Shown here piece after piece: positions 1 to 12,596 of a stretch of DNA of 64,000 bases. Numbering within the stretch: the stretch's first letter is position 1; each line of letters starts with the position of its first letter. Where the stretch lies: assembly GCF_001625215.2 (NCBI RefSeq), contig NC_030381.2, forward strand, positions 36,268,689 through 36,332,688, in the 5' to 3' direction. The position numbers and the translations under genes were made by a program. The stretch is from Daucus carota subsp. sativus (taxonomy: Eukaryota > Streptophyta > Magnoliopsida > Apiales > Apiaceae). The notes below the pieces were generated by a model, which searched no databases, had not been told where the DNA came from, and was given only the letters and a program-made list of their open reading frames with translations.

Positions 1-2434
1 GCAACTTGAGACCCCCTTGAGATCAGTGATGAAGTTGATACCATTTGTCCACTTCAGTGATGAGTTTGATAATTAACCCTATCAATTAATCTAAAATCAA
101 AATTAGATTAATTTCTATCACATTATTTGAGTCCAAGTCCAGTAGAAAATAGTTAAATTAGCTAAACTAGTCTAGTTTTATTCGGCGCAAAAGCTCAAAT
201 TTTGCTATGCGCACGTAGGTGGTGGAACAATACATTAGTAACACATTTAGACACTACCAAAATGTCTTGCTATATAAAGTTTTCAAAGCTTCTTTATCAA
301 ACTAATGTGGGACTTGAGGTTTCCTTTTCAATTTTCTACTACCAAGGAAGCAACTTTGAATCATCACAACTCATCCATTCCTTAGTCGTTTTGAATGAAT
401 AAACATGCATTGGAAAGCTCTCTCGGAGGAGAATATAATCCAAGTATAACACGCCACAGACACGTAGCCGAGCCTCACTCAAATTGATGCTCAAAATGAT
501 AATATTCCAACAAATTAATCATCAAATACCTTACAAATCTGACGAAATACCCTTACAAATCTCACCAAATACTCTTTACAAATCATAATTAAATCAATTA
601 AGTCTATATGATCCAGATAATCAAATCATTAATTATATTTTTTTTGTCATAGATTTAACTGATTTGTGCTGCAATCCTAAACTGCGATTTACTAAGATAT
701 ATCTACCCATTTTATTTTATGAGTTTAAAGTCCATAACAATTGTCGCGGCCCATTTGACAAACCCTCCTGCCATATGATCAAGGCCTTAATGCTGTGTTC
801 GAAACTTTTTTGAAGGACAATTTCGCAAAATCCTTCCCAGAAGGATCTGTGTCATTCATGAGCTACATTGTTTATGTCCCTTGATTTTAATATTTACATA
901 CTATTTTTCTAAAAAATAAATAGAAATAAATTATTTTCTGACAAATACATAGATGGCGTTCCGAATTCACACAAAATAAAAATGAGGTAGAAATGTGAAA
1001 TTTTGAAAAACGAATATCCGAATTCCGACATAAAAATAATGAAGAGGGACAGATGAACAAATTATAGTTGACAGGTGAAGCCAAAAATGACCAAATGAGC
1101 AGTATCACCATCGAGTTGGACCACTCTGTGCATCCACGGAGCCCTCAATAAGAGTTTAAGTAGCCCCATTTTTTATTTGTCAAGTTTTGTGGACAAGAAA
1201 TTAACTCCGATTCGTCTCGATTTTGAATTATTTCTGGTAGGGTTGCATTTAGTTTTTTAGCTAAAAGACATAGGATTCTTATTTCATCGCAATCTTCGTC
1301 TTGCACTTGTAGAGTACTGTTCATTTCCGTATTCATCATGTACCCGCCACATTTTCATCGGTATACACGTCTGTCTGTATGCAAGAAAAACGGGTAAATT
1401 TCGCAGAACAAAATTAACGAGATTTATTTTAACACAAACGACACAAACATATATTTATAATTGATAATTGATTGTTTTGAGTGTTGATGTTATTGATTAT
1501 TGAAAGTAGAATAATTAAGTGAAAAATTAGAGTGGAGATTGGCAGCTGGGATTGTATTGAGATGAAGTGGGGCTGTGTAGTTGACACAATCTTAATTTGG
1601 TAGTTACATTGTACCTTGTACTGTGTACATGGTGGTACTCTTTTAATTTTTGTGGAGACTGAAGGAGAAATTGTATGGTTATTTTATTTATATATTAAAT
1701 CATGATATTATTGTCCTTTTGTTGGTTATTTTATTAAGGGAGTTGGAACAGTTGTGGTGGGGCAATTTAGCAATTGAAGTGTATCATGTTAGGTTGCTGT
1801 GGGTATCCCATGTTACCACTCACATGTTTATGTTTGCAATAATATGGCATAAAGAGAAGTCTATAGTGTACTTACAACTCAATCTAAAGTCATGGACTTG
1901 AAATAATTTTTCATGATTTATAGTTAATTGATATAATATATATGTAATATGAATTTTCTGTTTCAATAATTTTAATAATTTTATATTGCAGATATTTTAT
2001 GAGTTATTAAATTTATAATAATAATAAATTTGATACATTATTTACTTTTGTGATAAAATTGATTTGTTATTAAAATTCCAAAAATCAACCATATTTCATA
2101 TATTTTGTTAAATTAATGACTTAATATAATTTTATTTTTTTTCAAAAATTACTTTTTTTAGTATGCGAGATTTTCAATTTGAAAGTGGACATGTATTTTT
2201 AAATGAAGGGAGTTTTTTTTCTTACGTGAAATATTTAAGTTGTTGTAGATTTTTGTGCATGTAAAAAGTTATCATTACTAATAAAATGTAAACAAAAAGA
2301 TAAATCTAATTAAAAATTGATTGTCACAGTGTCAACCACGCTAGAAAATCCCATTTGGGAAAAAAAGAGGATGATATGGCTGGTTAAAAAGGAGCAGTAT
2401 AATTTTGTTAAAAATGCCGAGTTCATTCCGAGTG
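1..2434. other. Intergenic AT-rich DNA, no gene recognised
   Basis: No reading frame here looks like a known protein. Short open frames (for example 1145-1339 on the minus strand, 64 codons) show no recognisable motif and no splice context. From about 1900 to 2330 the DNA is very AT-rich. I see no tRNA, no clear promoter and no convincing terminal repeat. Confidence 0.6.
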
Positions 2435-2940
2435 TTTTTTTTTTTGAAACAAAGGAATTTTCATTAAACCAAAGCATCCGACAGTAATGTCTCCAACACA
2501 CACAATGGAGGAGACGAGAGATCAATGAAGCTGCTAGGCATACAAGGTAATCTAGCTAGAGAGTGCGCTACCTTGTTAGCATGCTTCTTAATAAACTGAA
2601 CTGACACACCTGTTCTACTATTTAGAATAGAACGACACTGGGCTACTAAGTCTCCTATCTCCAACTGATTTTACTTATCCTTGTTTATCGCCTGAACACT
2701 TAGTAAAGAGTCGCTTTCAATCACCATGGCTTGATCCCGGAATGCAGCAGACCACAGTAAAGCTTCTAAAACCCCTACTAGTTCAGCCTCCAGCACCGTA
2801 ACTTTCCCTGGCAGCCGCATTGTTTTGCCTTTAACAAACAAACCTTGATGGTTTCTTATCACCATTCCCACGGAGAACGAATCTGCTCCCTCAAAGACTG
2901 AGGCATCGACATTAACCTTCAGAGTTCCATATTAACTTCA
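2435..2940 (-). pseudogene. LINE reverse-transcriptase fossil: C-terminal RNase H domain
   Basis: Read on the minus strand, this encodes the RNase H-like (RVT_3) domain that ends plant LINE polyproteins and related unclassified ORFs. Visible landmarks, in order, are KVNVDAS (first catalytic Asp, near 2915), LEAELVGVLEAL (catalytic Glu, near 2785), IESDSLLSVQAI (second catalytic Asp, near 2705) and the closing helix KKHANKVAHSLAR (near 2580). The frame is interrupted by one in-frame TAA at 2671-2673, just after AINKDK, so it cannot give an intact domain. The run of T at 2435-2445, next to a typical LINE 3' sequence, is the poly(A) tail seen from the other strand. The copy is 5'-truncated: no endonuclease or RT domain is present. 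I see no clear target-site duplication. Confidence 0.75.
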
Positions 2941-3497
2941 AATTATGTGATATGAAAGTCACACAAATTTGCATACCGTTACTTCAATTAAAAACGCAAG
3001 TATTAGAAAAAAATGCAGAAGACACTGAAAACAATGGGAACAGACCACACCACACCCTGATATGAAAGTGAAACAGACCAATCATAACACCAATAATTAT
3101 CTTTGCATTTATCTTCTCTCCGTACAAGAAAATAAATTGGCGATTTTTGTAGATGGAAGCATTAACTTTGATTCACACAAACCATCATTTTAATATTATT
3201 AATAATAATATCGACAGATCAACCGCTGCTGCATTGTCGCCACAAAGTGGACTTATGGATGATATTATAAATCCAGATAATCTTGTTTTGCGTAAACACC
3301 TCGATCTACACAGATCAAATAGAGTGAACCGCCAGCGATCTCGTATTAATATAATTTGTTAATTATCATTATCGAAGAGAAAATATTTTTCATTATATCT
3401 TATATACTCACTCGATGTGATATTTGAATTTCGGCGATCAAAAGCTAAAATTCAGAAATAAAAATTAAATTTCATGATTAATGCTAATAAATTAGTA
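2941..3497. other. Intergenic, nothing recognised
   Basis: This AT-rich stretch lies between the LINE fossil and the Helitron. It contains a 69-codon open frame (3153-3362, +) with a low-complexity Asn/Ile-rich start, no signal peptide and no recognisable motif. I do not treat that frame as a gene. Confidence 0.5.
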
Positions 3498-4541
3498 TCT
3501 ATACTATATTATAATAAGCGAACATGGTTATAATTTGTAGTCCAAGGTTTTAGTTATATTTTTTGGTTTGGTACTCTCCTTTTGGTACTACAAGTCTACA
3601 AATGTGGAGTCTATTAGTATTGTATTGTTAAACAGTTTCAAATACTAAAAACACTCATAACAATACATTATCATATAATATTTCATTAAAAAAATTATAA
3701 TGATGTTATAAATATACAATTTTGAATATCTTTTTTAGCAAAAAACTTCATATAATTCTTTTTAACTTTAACGTGTTCTATTTCTATATAAACACGAACC
3801 ATTACAAACCTCTTCCTAACTCTAATCTTAAAAGTTATTGGTGTCAAAAAAATTAAGATTACAAGACTACGTTTGAAATTCGATTGATTAGATTACTGAA
3901 TTTTTCAAAGGTATTACACGATCGACTATGTTTGGAAAAAATTTGAATTTTCTGATTTTTTTATTTTTGAATTTACGTGTACTAAATTCGAATTAAATGT
4001 ACTAATATATATATAGGCACTTGCTCAAATGAGAACTTTTTTAAAATGAGAACCGTGAGAACTTTTCTAATTTATCAATATATCATTCATTTGAAGGGCC
4101 CCGCCAGGGGCACCTTCACAAAAAATGTATATAATTAAGATCTCCACCTAGCTAGCCGGAAAAAAAAATAAAAAAAAAATCACTGATGACGTGGCAGTGG
4201 ACTCTTTTTTTTTTTGAATTTTTTTTTTGACTAGTTAGGGAGAGACTAGTTTTATATACACTTTTTATACTGGGTACCCACTAGTTTGATGTTTAGATTA
4301 GTCAAAATATGATAAATTAAGGAAGTTCTCACGGTTCTCATTTTAAGAAGTTCTCACTGGAGTAACCCTCTCTCTCTCTATATATATATATATATAGTCA
4401 GTTGAATAATATAATTTAATTAAAATTCAATCCATTAATACTAAAATACTAATAAAATGATGTTAAAATTTAAATTATAAATAATAAATAATAAATTACG
4501 AACTATATACCCGCCCGTGCTTCGCACGGGTTAAAGGCTAG
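3498..4541 (+). mobile_element. Complete non-autonomous Helitron (1044 bp)
   Basis: All the terminal marks of a plant Helitron are visible. The 5' end starts with TC (TCTATACTATATTATAATAA, 3498 on) right after an A. The 3' end has a GC-rich hairpin, CCCGTGC at 4514-4520 and GCACGGG at 4524-4530 with a TTC loop, followed 7 nt later by CTAG (4538-4541) and then a T. The insertion is therefore between A and T with no target-site duplication, as expected for rolling-circle transposition. There is no Rep/helicase coding capacity, so it must be moved by proteins from elsewhere. A separate inverted-repeat element sits inside it (4016-4368). Confidence 0.85.
4016..4368. mobile_element. MITE inserted in a (TA)n tract, nested in the Helitron
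   Basis: The two ends are imperfect inverted repeats of about 60 bp. The left arm contains AAAATGAGAACCGTGAGAAC (4043 on) and the right arm carries its complement (4324-4345). The element is flanked on both sides by TA repeats (before 4016 and from about 4379). That is the insertion habit described for Micron-type and related MITEs. It has no coding capacity. A GC-rich patch (GGGCCCCGCCAGGGGCACC, near 4098) and ACGTGGCA (near 4189) lie inside. Confidence 0.7.
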
Positions 4542-5851
4542 TATTAATAATAATAATAATAATAATTGACATAATGGCATGTACTAGTTAATTTTTGTCT
4601 AGGCCATGCCAGTTAAGAAGATGATATAATGTTTACTCATGTCTCTAGCTTGATACCGAATACAGATGTGTTAATAATAATAATTGAAAATATCACATGC
4701 ACCCTTTGTCACTCACAACACTTAATTAAGTGTTAATACATTAATAAATAAATACTAGTATAGATTAGTTCTCACGAGGCCTTGACCTCATTACTGGATT
4801 CCAGAATATTCCCAGCAAATTTTATAAACTTAATATAAAGCTCCACCAAATCTGTGATTATTGATTTACAATCATGTTCTAGATTTAAATTAATGGTGTT
4901 CCCTCAAAAATCATAAAATCAAAAGAAATGAATTGATGAATGAAATAAAAACTGGATATGTACACTTTTCGTGTCGTTTTACGATAAAAAGCCTGACTGA
5001 GATGGACAAAATTATGTATTAAAACAACTATTTATTCATCGAAAATTTTATGATCCGTAGTGTGATATCGGCTAGTGGAATTAAAAATGTAATTGAAAAA
5101 AGTTGAAAAGAAAAGGATGGGAGTGTGAGGGCAAGTACAAGTATACCAAAAGCGTCGACGTCCATCACGTTAAAGGACATGCAAATAATTAAACAGCTTC
5201 ACGTGTCAGGGTCGCGAGGGAGTCCAATTGGGTGGCCTAGCCAAATAACTCAATTTTAACACTTAATTATGTACATAACCTAAAGATTAACAGAAGATTA
5301 ATTGGATCGATCAGAAATTATCGAATAATTAATTGAATAATCAAACATTTAATCAATTTGATGAATTATGAAACCAAGATTAATCATGACTAATCACTGA
5401 CCTTATATATGATGATTATTATTTAGGGTCTTAATTTGAAATAAAATGAATATTTAATCCAGAAAATTAACTCTTTCTAAAATTTGATATATTAACAAAA
5501 TTCCAAAAAATTAACTCTTCTTAAATTTGAAAATTGGATTGTTTTGTTCTGGACCAACAGCTCCTTATTTATAATGGTTATGTAGATGTAGATAAGAAAA
5601 GGAATGCTAACCCATCAAAGCTCATCTCACGGATCTTGCCCTCCTTCTGACCCAAACACATGCCACAACATTTTCTGTCTACCCCCCCTCTACTTTTTTA
5701 TATTCTTCTTCCAATTTTAAAGGGCGTTGTGTTGTGAGTGTATATATATAGATTATAGGGCAAGGCAAGCTGTACTTGAAGCCTCAAGGAACTAAGGAAC
5801 AAACTCATCTCATTTTAAAGTACGTACTTTCTAAATTCTACTTCCAACAGA
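4542..5851. other. Intergenic region and promoter of the 96-codon gene
   Basis: AT-rich spacer without a gene. The last 120 bases look like a core promoter and leader: a TA-rich TATA-like stretch at about 5741-5751 (TGTATATATATAG) lies some 100 bp before the start codon at 5852. The motif CACGTGTC near 5203 is a G-box-type core that could be regulatory, but this is only a sequence match. Confidence 0.4.
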
Positions 5852-6262
5852 ATGACTTCTTCTCCTTCCAACACTTCCTGGGTGAGAACCATCAAGTCTC
5901 CGTTCAGGAAAGCTCGTACTCTCTTCAACAATAATCAGAACCCCTCCGCGGCTACCACTAAAGCTCATAAACGCAACAAGTCCCGCCAGCCTCAAGGTAC
6001 ATTACGTTAATATGTGTGTGTGCGTGTGTGTGTAAGGATTTGGGAAAAGATAAATCAAGAAGATTGATAAATGTTCATGTAGTTGGGGTGATGAAACAAT
6101 TTAAGTGGTGGTGCAGGGCAGGATGATGATAAGAAGATGATAGATCTTCAGCTTGAAGGAGAAGTGATGGCATGCACTTATGAGGATGTTCAGGTCATGT
6201 GGTCTATTCTAGACAAAGCCAACAATAAGCCCAGATCATCACTCTGCAATGTTAATACATGA
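5852..6262 (+). CDS. Small conserved plant protein of unknown function (96 aa)
   Basis: Two exons, 5852-5996 and 6117-6262, joined across a 120-bp GT-AG intron, give a 96-residue protein. The N-terminal half is basic and Ser/Thr-rich (SWVRTIKSPFRKARTLFN, then KAHKRNKSRQPQG). The C-terminal half is acidic and looks conserved (LQLEGEVMACTYEDVQVMWS, then ILDKANNK). The phase across the junction (G + GG, then CAG) is exact and the second exon makes no sense in other frames. I recall unnamed short plant proteins with this GEVMAC...EDVQVMWSILDK signature, but I know no function and assign none. There is no signal peptide or membrane segment. The start is the first ATG after the probable TATA box and leader. 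Confidence 0.75.
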
Positions 6263-7979
6263 TCTATCAGTACTCGAGAGCCTTGGCCTCTCCACCCATT
6301 AGTATCACCAGCAAAGTAGGTAGTTTATATTGTATATGTATATATATCATACTTGCGCAAAGTATGTTTCTTGTTGAAAATTCCGATCAGGTGGTGACAG
6401 AGAGAGAAGCTATTTTCTAAGAAACAAGATTCCCAAACAAGAAAAGGCCAGCAAGGGAAACATACAGAGGGTGTGTAATTATCAAAGCTGAACCATTCGT
6501 CTTCATCCTTAAACTCTGATGATCGATGTACTCTGTAAATTTTTCTATGTTTTGATAATTGTCACACCTCCTACCTATAGGAATCCCCGTGATGAAATAA
6601 GAGAATCATGGTGAGATTTTTCACTTTATTGATGGATCGCCTGCTTTCACTTCTCCACATCATTACTTGAATAATCTGTATATATCATTATTGTCGGATG
6701 CTGATCAGTAATGCTTGAAGTTGATAAAAAGGAAGATAGATGTCTATTTGCCATTATGATCACAGATAGGGATTTGCATCATAAAAACAGTTTCTGTAAG
6801 ATAGAAAAATGAGATTAAGGGGAGTATCTAAGGTATAAAGGTAGGGCGGTAAAAACACAAACATACAAGTAAAACTGTAAAACTGTAAAACTAGTATTAT
6901 TATGTAATATGGAAACATACGGAAAAAGAGCTTTATTGTATATATAAATATTTTTCCGCAACCCTTCATCTATTATGAGCAACTGTTGGGCAAGTCTGGT
7001 CAAAACATGAAGAGGGTGTGAACCTAATATATACAGTCCTAAAGACAACCATAAAATACGGTTTCTGGTTGTTCTTCAATAGATAAGGTCCCGCAATAAG
7101 ATGAGGATAAGGTCATCCTCCATCTCTGGAATTCAGCCTACAGATTTTAGAAACGATTTCATCTACTCTGTGTCTTACATGGCAACTACTTTTTGTTCTA
7201 TAGATCTGTATCCAATGTTTGGGCAGTTCTCATTTCCTAGTGGTTTCGGTTGAAGAATGTTGTGCATATCTTTAGCAAACACATTCTGGTACAAGCCTTG
7301 CAACTTTATTTAATTGTTTTTGTACAAGCACATACAGGATTCTTGACCTTAAATAAAAAAAAAAAAAATAGAGACCATTAATGGTAATAAAAAAAAAAGA
7401 GCAAAAGATCCCACAAAAACAGAAACTTGATTAGACAAGGAATGAACATTCTAGCCTCAGTTCTAATCGAATGATTATGACCAATCAACTTCCTAGAAAA
7501 ATTCGAATTACACTACTTAGATGATGAAGGGCGATTTCTTGATTCTCCTACCAAGAAGTAAATGGTTTAGAAGACTTTGAGCAGTAAAAAGAGGAATGAC
7601 CCTAAACCTAAAGCATATAAATATTTTAGTCTAAACCTGGATTTTAGAACAATAAAATAGCCTGTCACAGAACCAAAGTTTTAGAGGAACAATAGTCATA
7701 AACAAGACGGTGCAATTGACATCTTCAGAAATATACATCAACACATTGTTAATAACATGTTTATCTATTTTAATATTTGTTTCATTGGCACTTGCTTGAT
7801 GTACTTGGTGGATGATTTGCTTTCCAACACTTTGTGTGCGAATGAATCACAAGATAAAGAATTATGAACACAGCTTGATCTCATAAATATAAGTGCTGCT
7901 AAATCTAAATTTACTAGAACTTCTGCTGAGTTACCTATCCAAACATTAGAATTTTCTCTCCCAATTAACTGTCAGTCCA
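6263..7979. other. Intergenic between the small gene and BSH 3' end
   Basis: Convergent gene ends meet here: the small (+) gene finishes at 6262 and BSH (-) finishes at 7980. I see only AT-rich 3' flanking DNA. Two overlapping minus-strand open frames (6760-7048) are hydrophobic by composition and look accidental. Confidence 0.45.
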
Positions 7980-10900
7980 TTAAGCATTCCTCTCTTCTTT
8001 TGCTTCCAGGATACCCACTTCCTCCTTCGATAGCTTGTCAACAATGGGCTCATACACATCCCACTCCTTTCTCTTCCTAAAAAAGATTGTAGAAATAATA
8101 AGTTTTGAGTCTATTTAAAGATCAAGGTGCCTCAGGACATCAACTGTGCTATAATCCAGATGGCCAGATCATAACAATGGCATAATTAAATTCAAGGAAA
8201 TTCCTTCATGCCAACTGCATTGTAATGCTAAAGCTTATATCAGCCCTAAAGATTTGCTAGTTACTATCATATGGGATACCGAAAGAAGGATATCAGTCTT
8301 ACCGAATAACACTCGATCTAAAACCATACAACTTCATCAAATCCAATCCAGTGCCACCAGCTTTGCTGATATATATAGAGACAGAGGAAGAGACTTGTTA
8401 TTTAAATGCAAAATCAAGTGCAAGTCTTATTACATGGGAGAATAAAACAAGGAGCAGATCCTTAGATACACAATACTTAATTTTCAAACCTGGGTAGAGA
8501 ATGCTCAAACCCTCTACGACCCTTTTTGCTTATTCTACTTTCCCTTGCAGACGATACATTCTGAATTGCAATCTGAAAGAAATTAATTTCAAAGATTGTA
8601 AACAGAAAATTTGGAGCTCATGATGTTCCACCTAATCATTTCTAATAACAATGCTTCGGTTTTCTATTAATTCTAACCTCATAGAGCTGTTCCCTGATTG
8701 CAAAGGCTATTGCAGGCTGCAAAAGGGACATTTCCATCAAGTCTTATTCAGAAGAAATTCAGTGTCATTTTTTATGACTAAGGGTAGGAGAGAATAAGGA
8801 ATCTTTGACATTTACTGAGACAATATGCTTGGTAAGATTAAGGGATACACAAAATGAAATCTAACAATTGAAGAAGTTTGACTTCTTATTCAGTTCTTTA
8901 TGCTCTATTGTATCAAAATTTCAAGAATGTGAGTGCACACAAGGAATGGAAGGATATCAGGATGAGATAAACAAGGAACTAATGGGTAGAGTGAAAATAC
9001 CCTGGCATAACGGAAATACTTCTAATTTTAAAACAATTATAGTTGCTTCTCCTTGGAAGATTTATAAGATTTGTAGAAGCGAGAGAGAATCACTGGTAAC
9101 GGAACTGCAGTCCCCCATAAAGCACTGAGCTAATGCTAAATATCAGAGGAAATAACTTGGAATATGTTCTAACTTGTGGGGTGTGTGTGTGTGTGTACAT
9201 TTAACTGCCTGGATAAACTATCCTCTATCCAACATGAAATGAGGTGAAGCAGAATCAGAAGTGATGAGCAGGAAAATTATATATGGAATCGATTTCATAT
9301 AATGCTTCTTGCAAAACAAAATCTTGCCTCTAACCTATGAAAAATTAAAAATACAGGGCATTAAGTATATATATGGCGTATTTTTTCCAAAGCATTTGTT
9401 GCCTATGTAAAATAAGCGTAAGAGATAGCTTATATGATATGATAGGAAACCATCTAATATCGGCACATAAAATTAATTAGTCTTTGTCCTAATCTGTGAT
9501 GGGAGATGACTAGTACAGGTACCTACCAACTAATATTGGCCATCTTTCAGCACGAAGATACTCAAACGTGCATCTTGCAATGCATTTTTCATTTTTTGTG
9601 TAACTAACATACGGAGAGTACTCTAAATTAGGCTTTAGGTAGAACACTAAGTAGCTTGACTCAATATTGTCAGCTGGTGATAGACTAAAACATACCACAA
9701 ATACAGGAAAAGTTCAAGTTAATAAGCTTACTCCGACTTCCGGGTCATCAATACCCAAATCTTTGCAAAAGGTTCTTGCAAATTCTTCAGGATCACTCTC
9801 AAAGTTGTTCAAATCCTGAGATCTTAAGATGTCAATCTTTGTTGCACTGAATAGATGCAGTACAGTATAACCAGAAGCATAAGAAAATTTGTGATAATAA
9901 AACTTACCCACAGGAACTGGTCCTTAATTAGGGTATGATTCACTCGAAGATCAACCTGCATATTTTAACAGAGAATAAAGGACGAGATAATTATGTCGAA
10001 AAAGGAAAGGTCTCGTCAAAACTAAGACCAACCTTAATCGGAATAATTTTTTCACCAGTGTACATATCTTGCCCTTCATATGATCTAAAATCACCCAGCT
10101 GCGACTGCAACATCCAATTTTTGGTTAGCAGCACCAACATAATAAAGACCATACCGATTTAAATGCAATCACGAAGGATGCAGTTGCAAATTGCAATAAT
10201 ATTTTAGTATATGTTAGTATTTCCCGGTCAAAAATTTACCTTCTTCCTGCTATAGACGCGCCTTTGTTACAGAGTTCGTGCATACTTAAAAATGTCTAGA
10301 TATTTAAGGAACTAAGTATATTATTCTACATGAAACATGAATCAACTAATGTGCCAGAGGGAACAGGCAGAACGACCAGCATTAGATAGCAAACACAATA
10401 AATTTTCCTCGATTATATTGAGGAGTAAATTTACCACAAATGATATATCTGATATACCACTGAACGGAGTTTAAATATGACTCAGCGTTTAATGTTATAT
10501 CACTAGAGTATGTAAGGACTGTCCAAGTGAATGTGTGTGCACGAGTGTTTGTGTTTAGGGAACCAATGATGACTGGGCACCTTTAAAAAGAAGATGGTTT
10601 ACTTACTTGTATAGATTGAGCAATCTGAGTTACAAATGCGGGTGGAAGCTTCAAGTCTCTTACAGTTCTTTTTGCGAACACCACTACTTCTGAATCAGGA
10701 TCTATTTCAGAAATTTATATTTCACTGGGTCATACAATCAGTAAAAATAACGAGTTTCTAACACCGAGGAAAAAGCTGTAAATAATATAACCCTCTGAAG
10801 TAATGTAATCATCTAAAATTTTAGTTCTGCAAAAAGAGGCCATTTTGCTTACCAAAAACCATATCAAATTAGTAGGCACCGGAACACAGGGTATGCTTTT

Positions 10901-11606
10901 TGTGGATATGTATAAACTAGTTTTTATTTCCGGAAATCTACACTGAACTAGCAGAACGCTGACCTAAACAGGTACATAGTAGCCTACATTCTAACTTGTG
11001 TTTATCATAGTGGTGTACAGTACAAGAGATTTTCTGATTTCTATTCGTATGATATGAAAAGCAATAAAATAAAGACGGAGGTCAGCGGATCAAAAACGAC
11101 TTCATCATTTAAAATTTCAAAACATACTTGAAGCTAATTCCCAATTAAATCTTATATACCTAAGGCCTCTTACATTATATCAAGGGACATGTTTTATATC
11201 TAATTTGATAGAAAGCGGGCAAGAATCAAGATTAGGCAAGATCATATAACAATCAAGTAGTCAAGTAAAAACAATTCTTTCAACAAATCAACAGCAAACA
11301 CTGATTCTTGGCGAACACCACCAAATAATAAGGAAAAGTTAAAAAAAAATAAAAAAAATTATGTGTAGAAATAAAAATACCAGAAGGGTTCCAAGTAAAA
11401 GCGTCTCTGAATCTCTGGCCATCAATTTCAATGTCGAGACGAATCGGAACCAAATTTTCAGCAGTTGGCCTAAAAAGATGAAACTGAATTGCGATTAAGT
11501 TGAAACAAGACAGACAGAGAGACAGAGATATAGATACATAGAGAGATACATACATTCTGAACTTAACTGGGTTCTTTGAAACACCCCATGTTGAGTGCGA
11601 TTTCAT
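7980..11606 (-). CDS. BSH: SWI/SNF chromatin-remodelling subunit BSH (SNF5/INI1 family)
   Basis: Core SNF5-type subunit of nuclear SWI/SNF ATP-dependent remodelling complexes, the plant BUSHY GROWTH protein. Nine coding exons on the minus strand: 11554-11606, 11381-11469, 10607-10701, 10033-10104, 9908-9955, 9732-9815, 8678-8716, 8490-8572, 7980-8076. All joins keep phase and use GT-AG, giving 219 residues (Arabidopsis BSH, from memory, is about 240). The N-terminus reads NPVKFRM-PTAENLVPIRLDI. The SNF5 domain runs from about residue 60 to 195, including VTQIAQSIQSQLGDFRSYEG, QDMYTGEKIIPIK, VDLRVNHTLIKDQFLWDLNN and DPEEFARTFCKDLG. The tail is RKRKEWDVYEP followed by a Glu-rich end. It is divergent from NTMC2T5 across a 1-kb shared promoter region. 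No defects seen. Identity is very secure. Confidence 0.95.
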
Positions 11607-12296
11607 GCTGCAACTACAAGCCTGCTCTGCTCTGCTCTCTGCAAATTAAGCTTTTTAGGCTCTGTTTGGTTTTCACTGCACAAACTGCAAAGGAATAATT
11701 ACTTCCTCCGCTTTCTTTCGGGCTTAACCAACCTTTTCCTATTTTATTTTATTTGTTAGACTTTTTCCTTTTTAAATAAAATATATAATAAAATATAATT
11801 TATAAATAATCTTAAAATTGTTCATTTAATTTTAATATACTTAAAAAACTAAGTGAAATATTTAAATTTAGCGTATGTTTAGATGGGTTTAGAAAATCAA
11901 GCTTCTAGTTTATAAATCAAAATTAACCTATTCGTGATGTTTATGTAAAGAAAAGTATAAATAAAAATCTGATTACTATTCTCTGTATTTATTTAAAAAA
12001 TTCCTCAGATGAAAAATTTAGAGAGATCAAGAGAAAAATCTATTTTCAAATAATTTATTTTTATTTTAAAACTTGAATTTATAAATAAATAGATATTAAA
12101 AAATAAATTATAAATACCAAACATATCAATGATAAATTATTTATTTTGTAATTCATTTTTTTAAATAATTATAATTAATTATTAAGAGTATCGTAAAATG
12201 CACACAAAATTTGTACCATACGATTGATGTTGTGATTGTCGATGTAAATAGCGGAATATACAAAATTTCATACATACTCCTTTGCTTTATTTGACG

Positions 12297-12339
12297 GAAC
12301 GGGGCCTTTTTTTTTTTTGATGCAGCCGAACGGGGCCTT
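12297..12339 (-). mobile_element. Minimal retroposon insertion with 12-bp target-site duplications
   Basis: The 12-mer GAACGGGGCCTT occurs at 12297-12308 and again at 12328-12339. Between the copies is only a T run ending in GATGCAGCC (19 nt). On the minus strand this is a short unique piece followed by poly(A), flanked by direct repeats. That is the footprint of target-primed retroposition with extreme 5' truncation. Confidence 0.5.
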
Positions 12340-12533
12340 ACTTATCGAATAAAAAAACATGTGCATGAGGTTCATTATCTTTTATCCACGCTTTTTGACA
12401 AAATCCTTTAATATACAGCGGAGGACACTTCCCCGCCCGACCACCGTCGATTATTTACTCTCCGGCCGCCGTATTTTGATGGTCTTGAATATGCCACCAC
12501 CCACATTCACAATCTCATCAAATTCCCATTTTC

Positions 12534-12596
12534 ATGGAGGCTGAAGTTAGTGTAGTTACTCTCAAGTTGCAATCTTGTACTCTGCTTATAACATAG
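12534..12596 (+). promoter_or_regulatory. Upstream ORF (20 aa) before NTMC2T5
   Basis: An ATG at 12534 opens a 20-codon frame that ends with TAG at 12594-12596, eleven bases before the main ATG at 12608 and in a different frame. If transcription starts upstream of 12534, ribosomes would meet this frame first, so it could lower or condition translation of the main protein. Conservation of the peptide is unknown. Confidence 0.4.

Noticed and set aside
1145-1339. 64-codon minus-strand frame with a reasonable amino-acid mix
   Set aside because: No recognisable family and surrounded by non-coding AT-rich DNA; nothing supports expression.
3153-3362. 69-codon frame on the plus strand, possible small peptide gene
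   Set aside because: No signal peptide, low-complexity start, no motif, no splice or promoter context.
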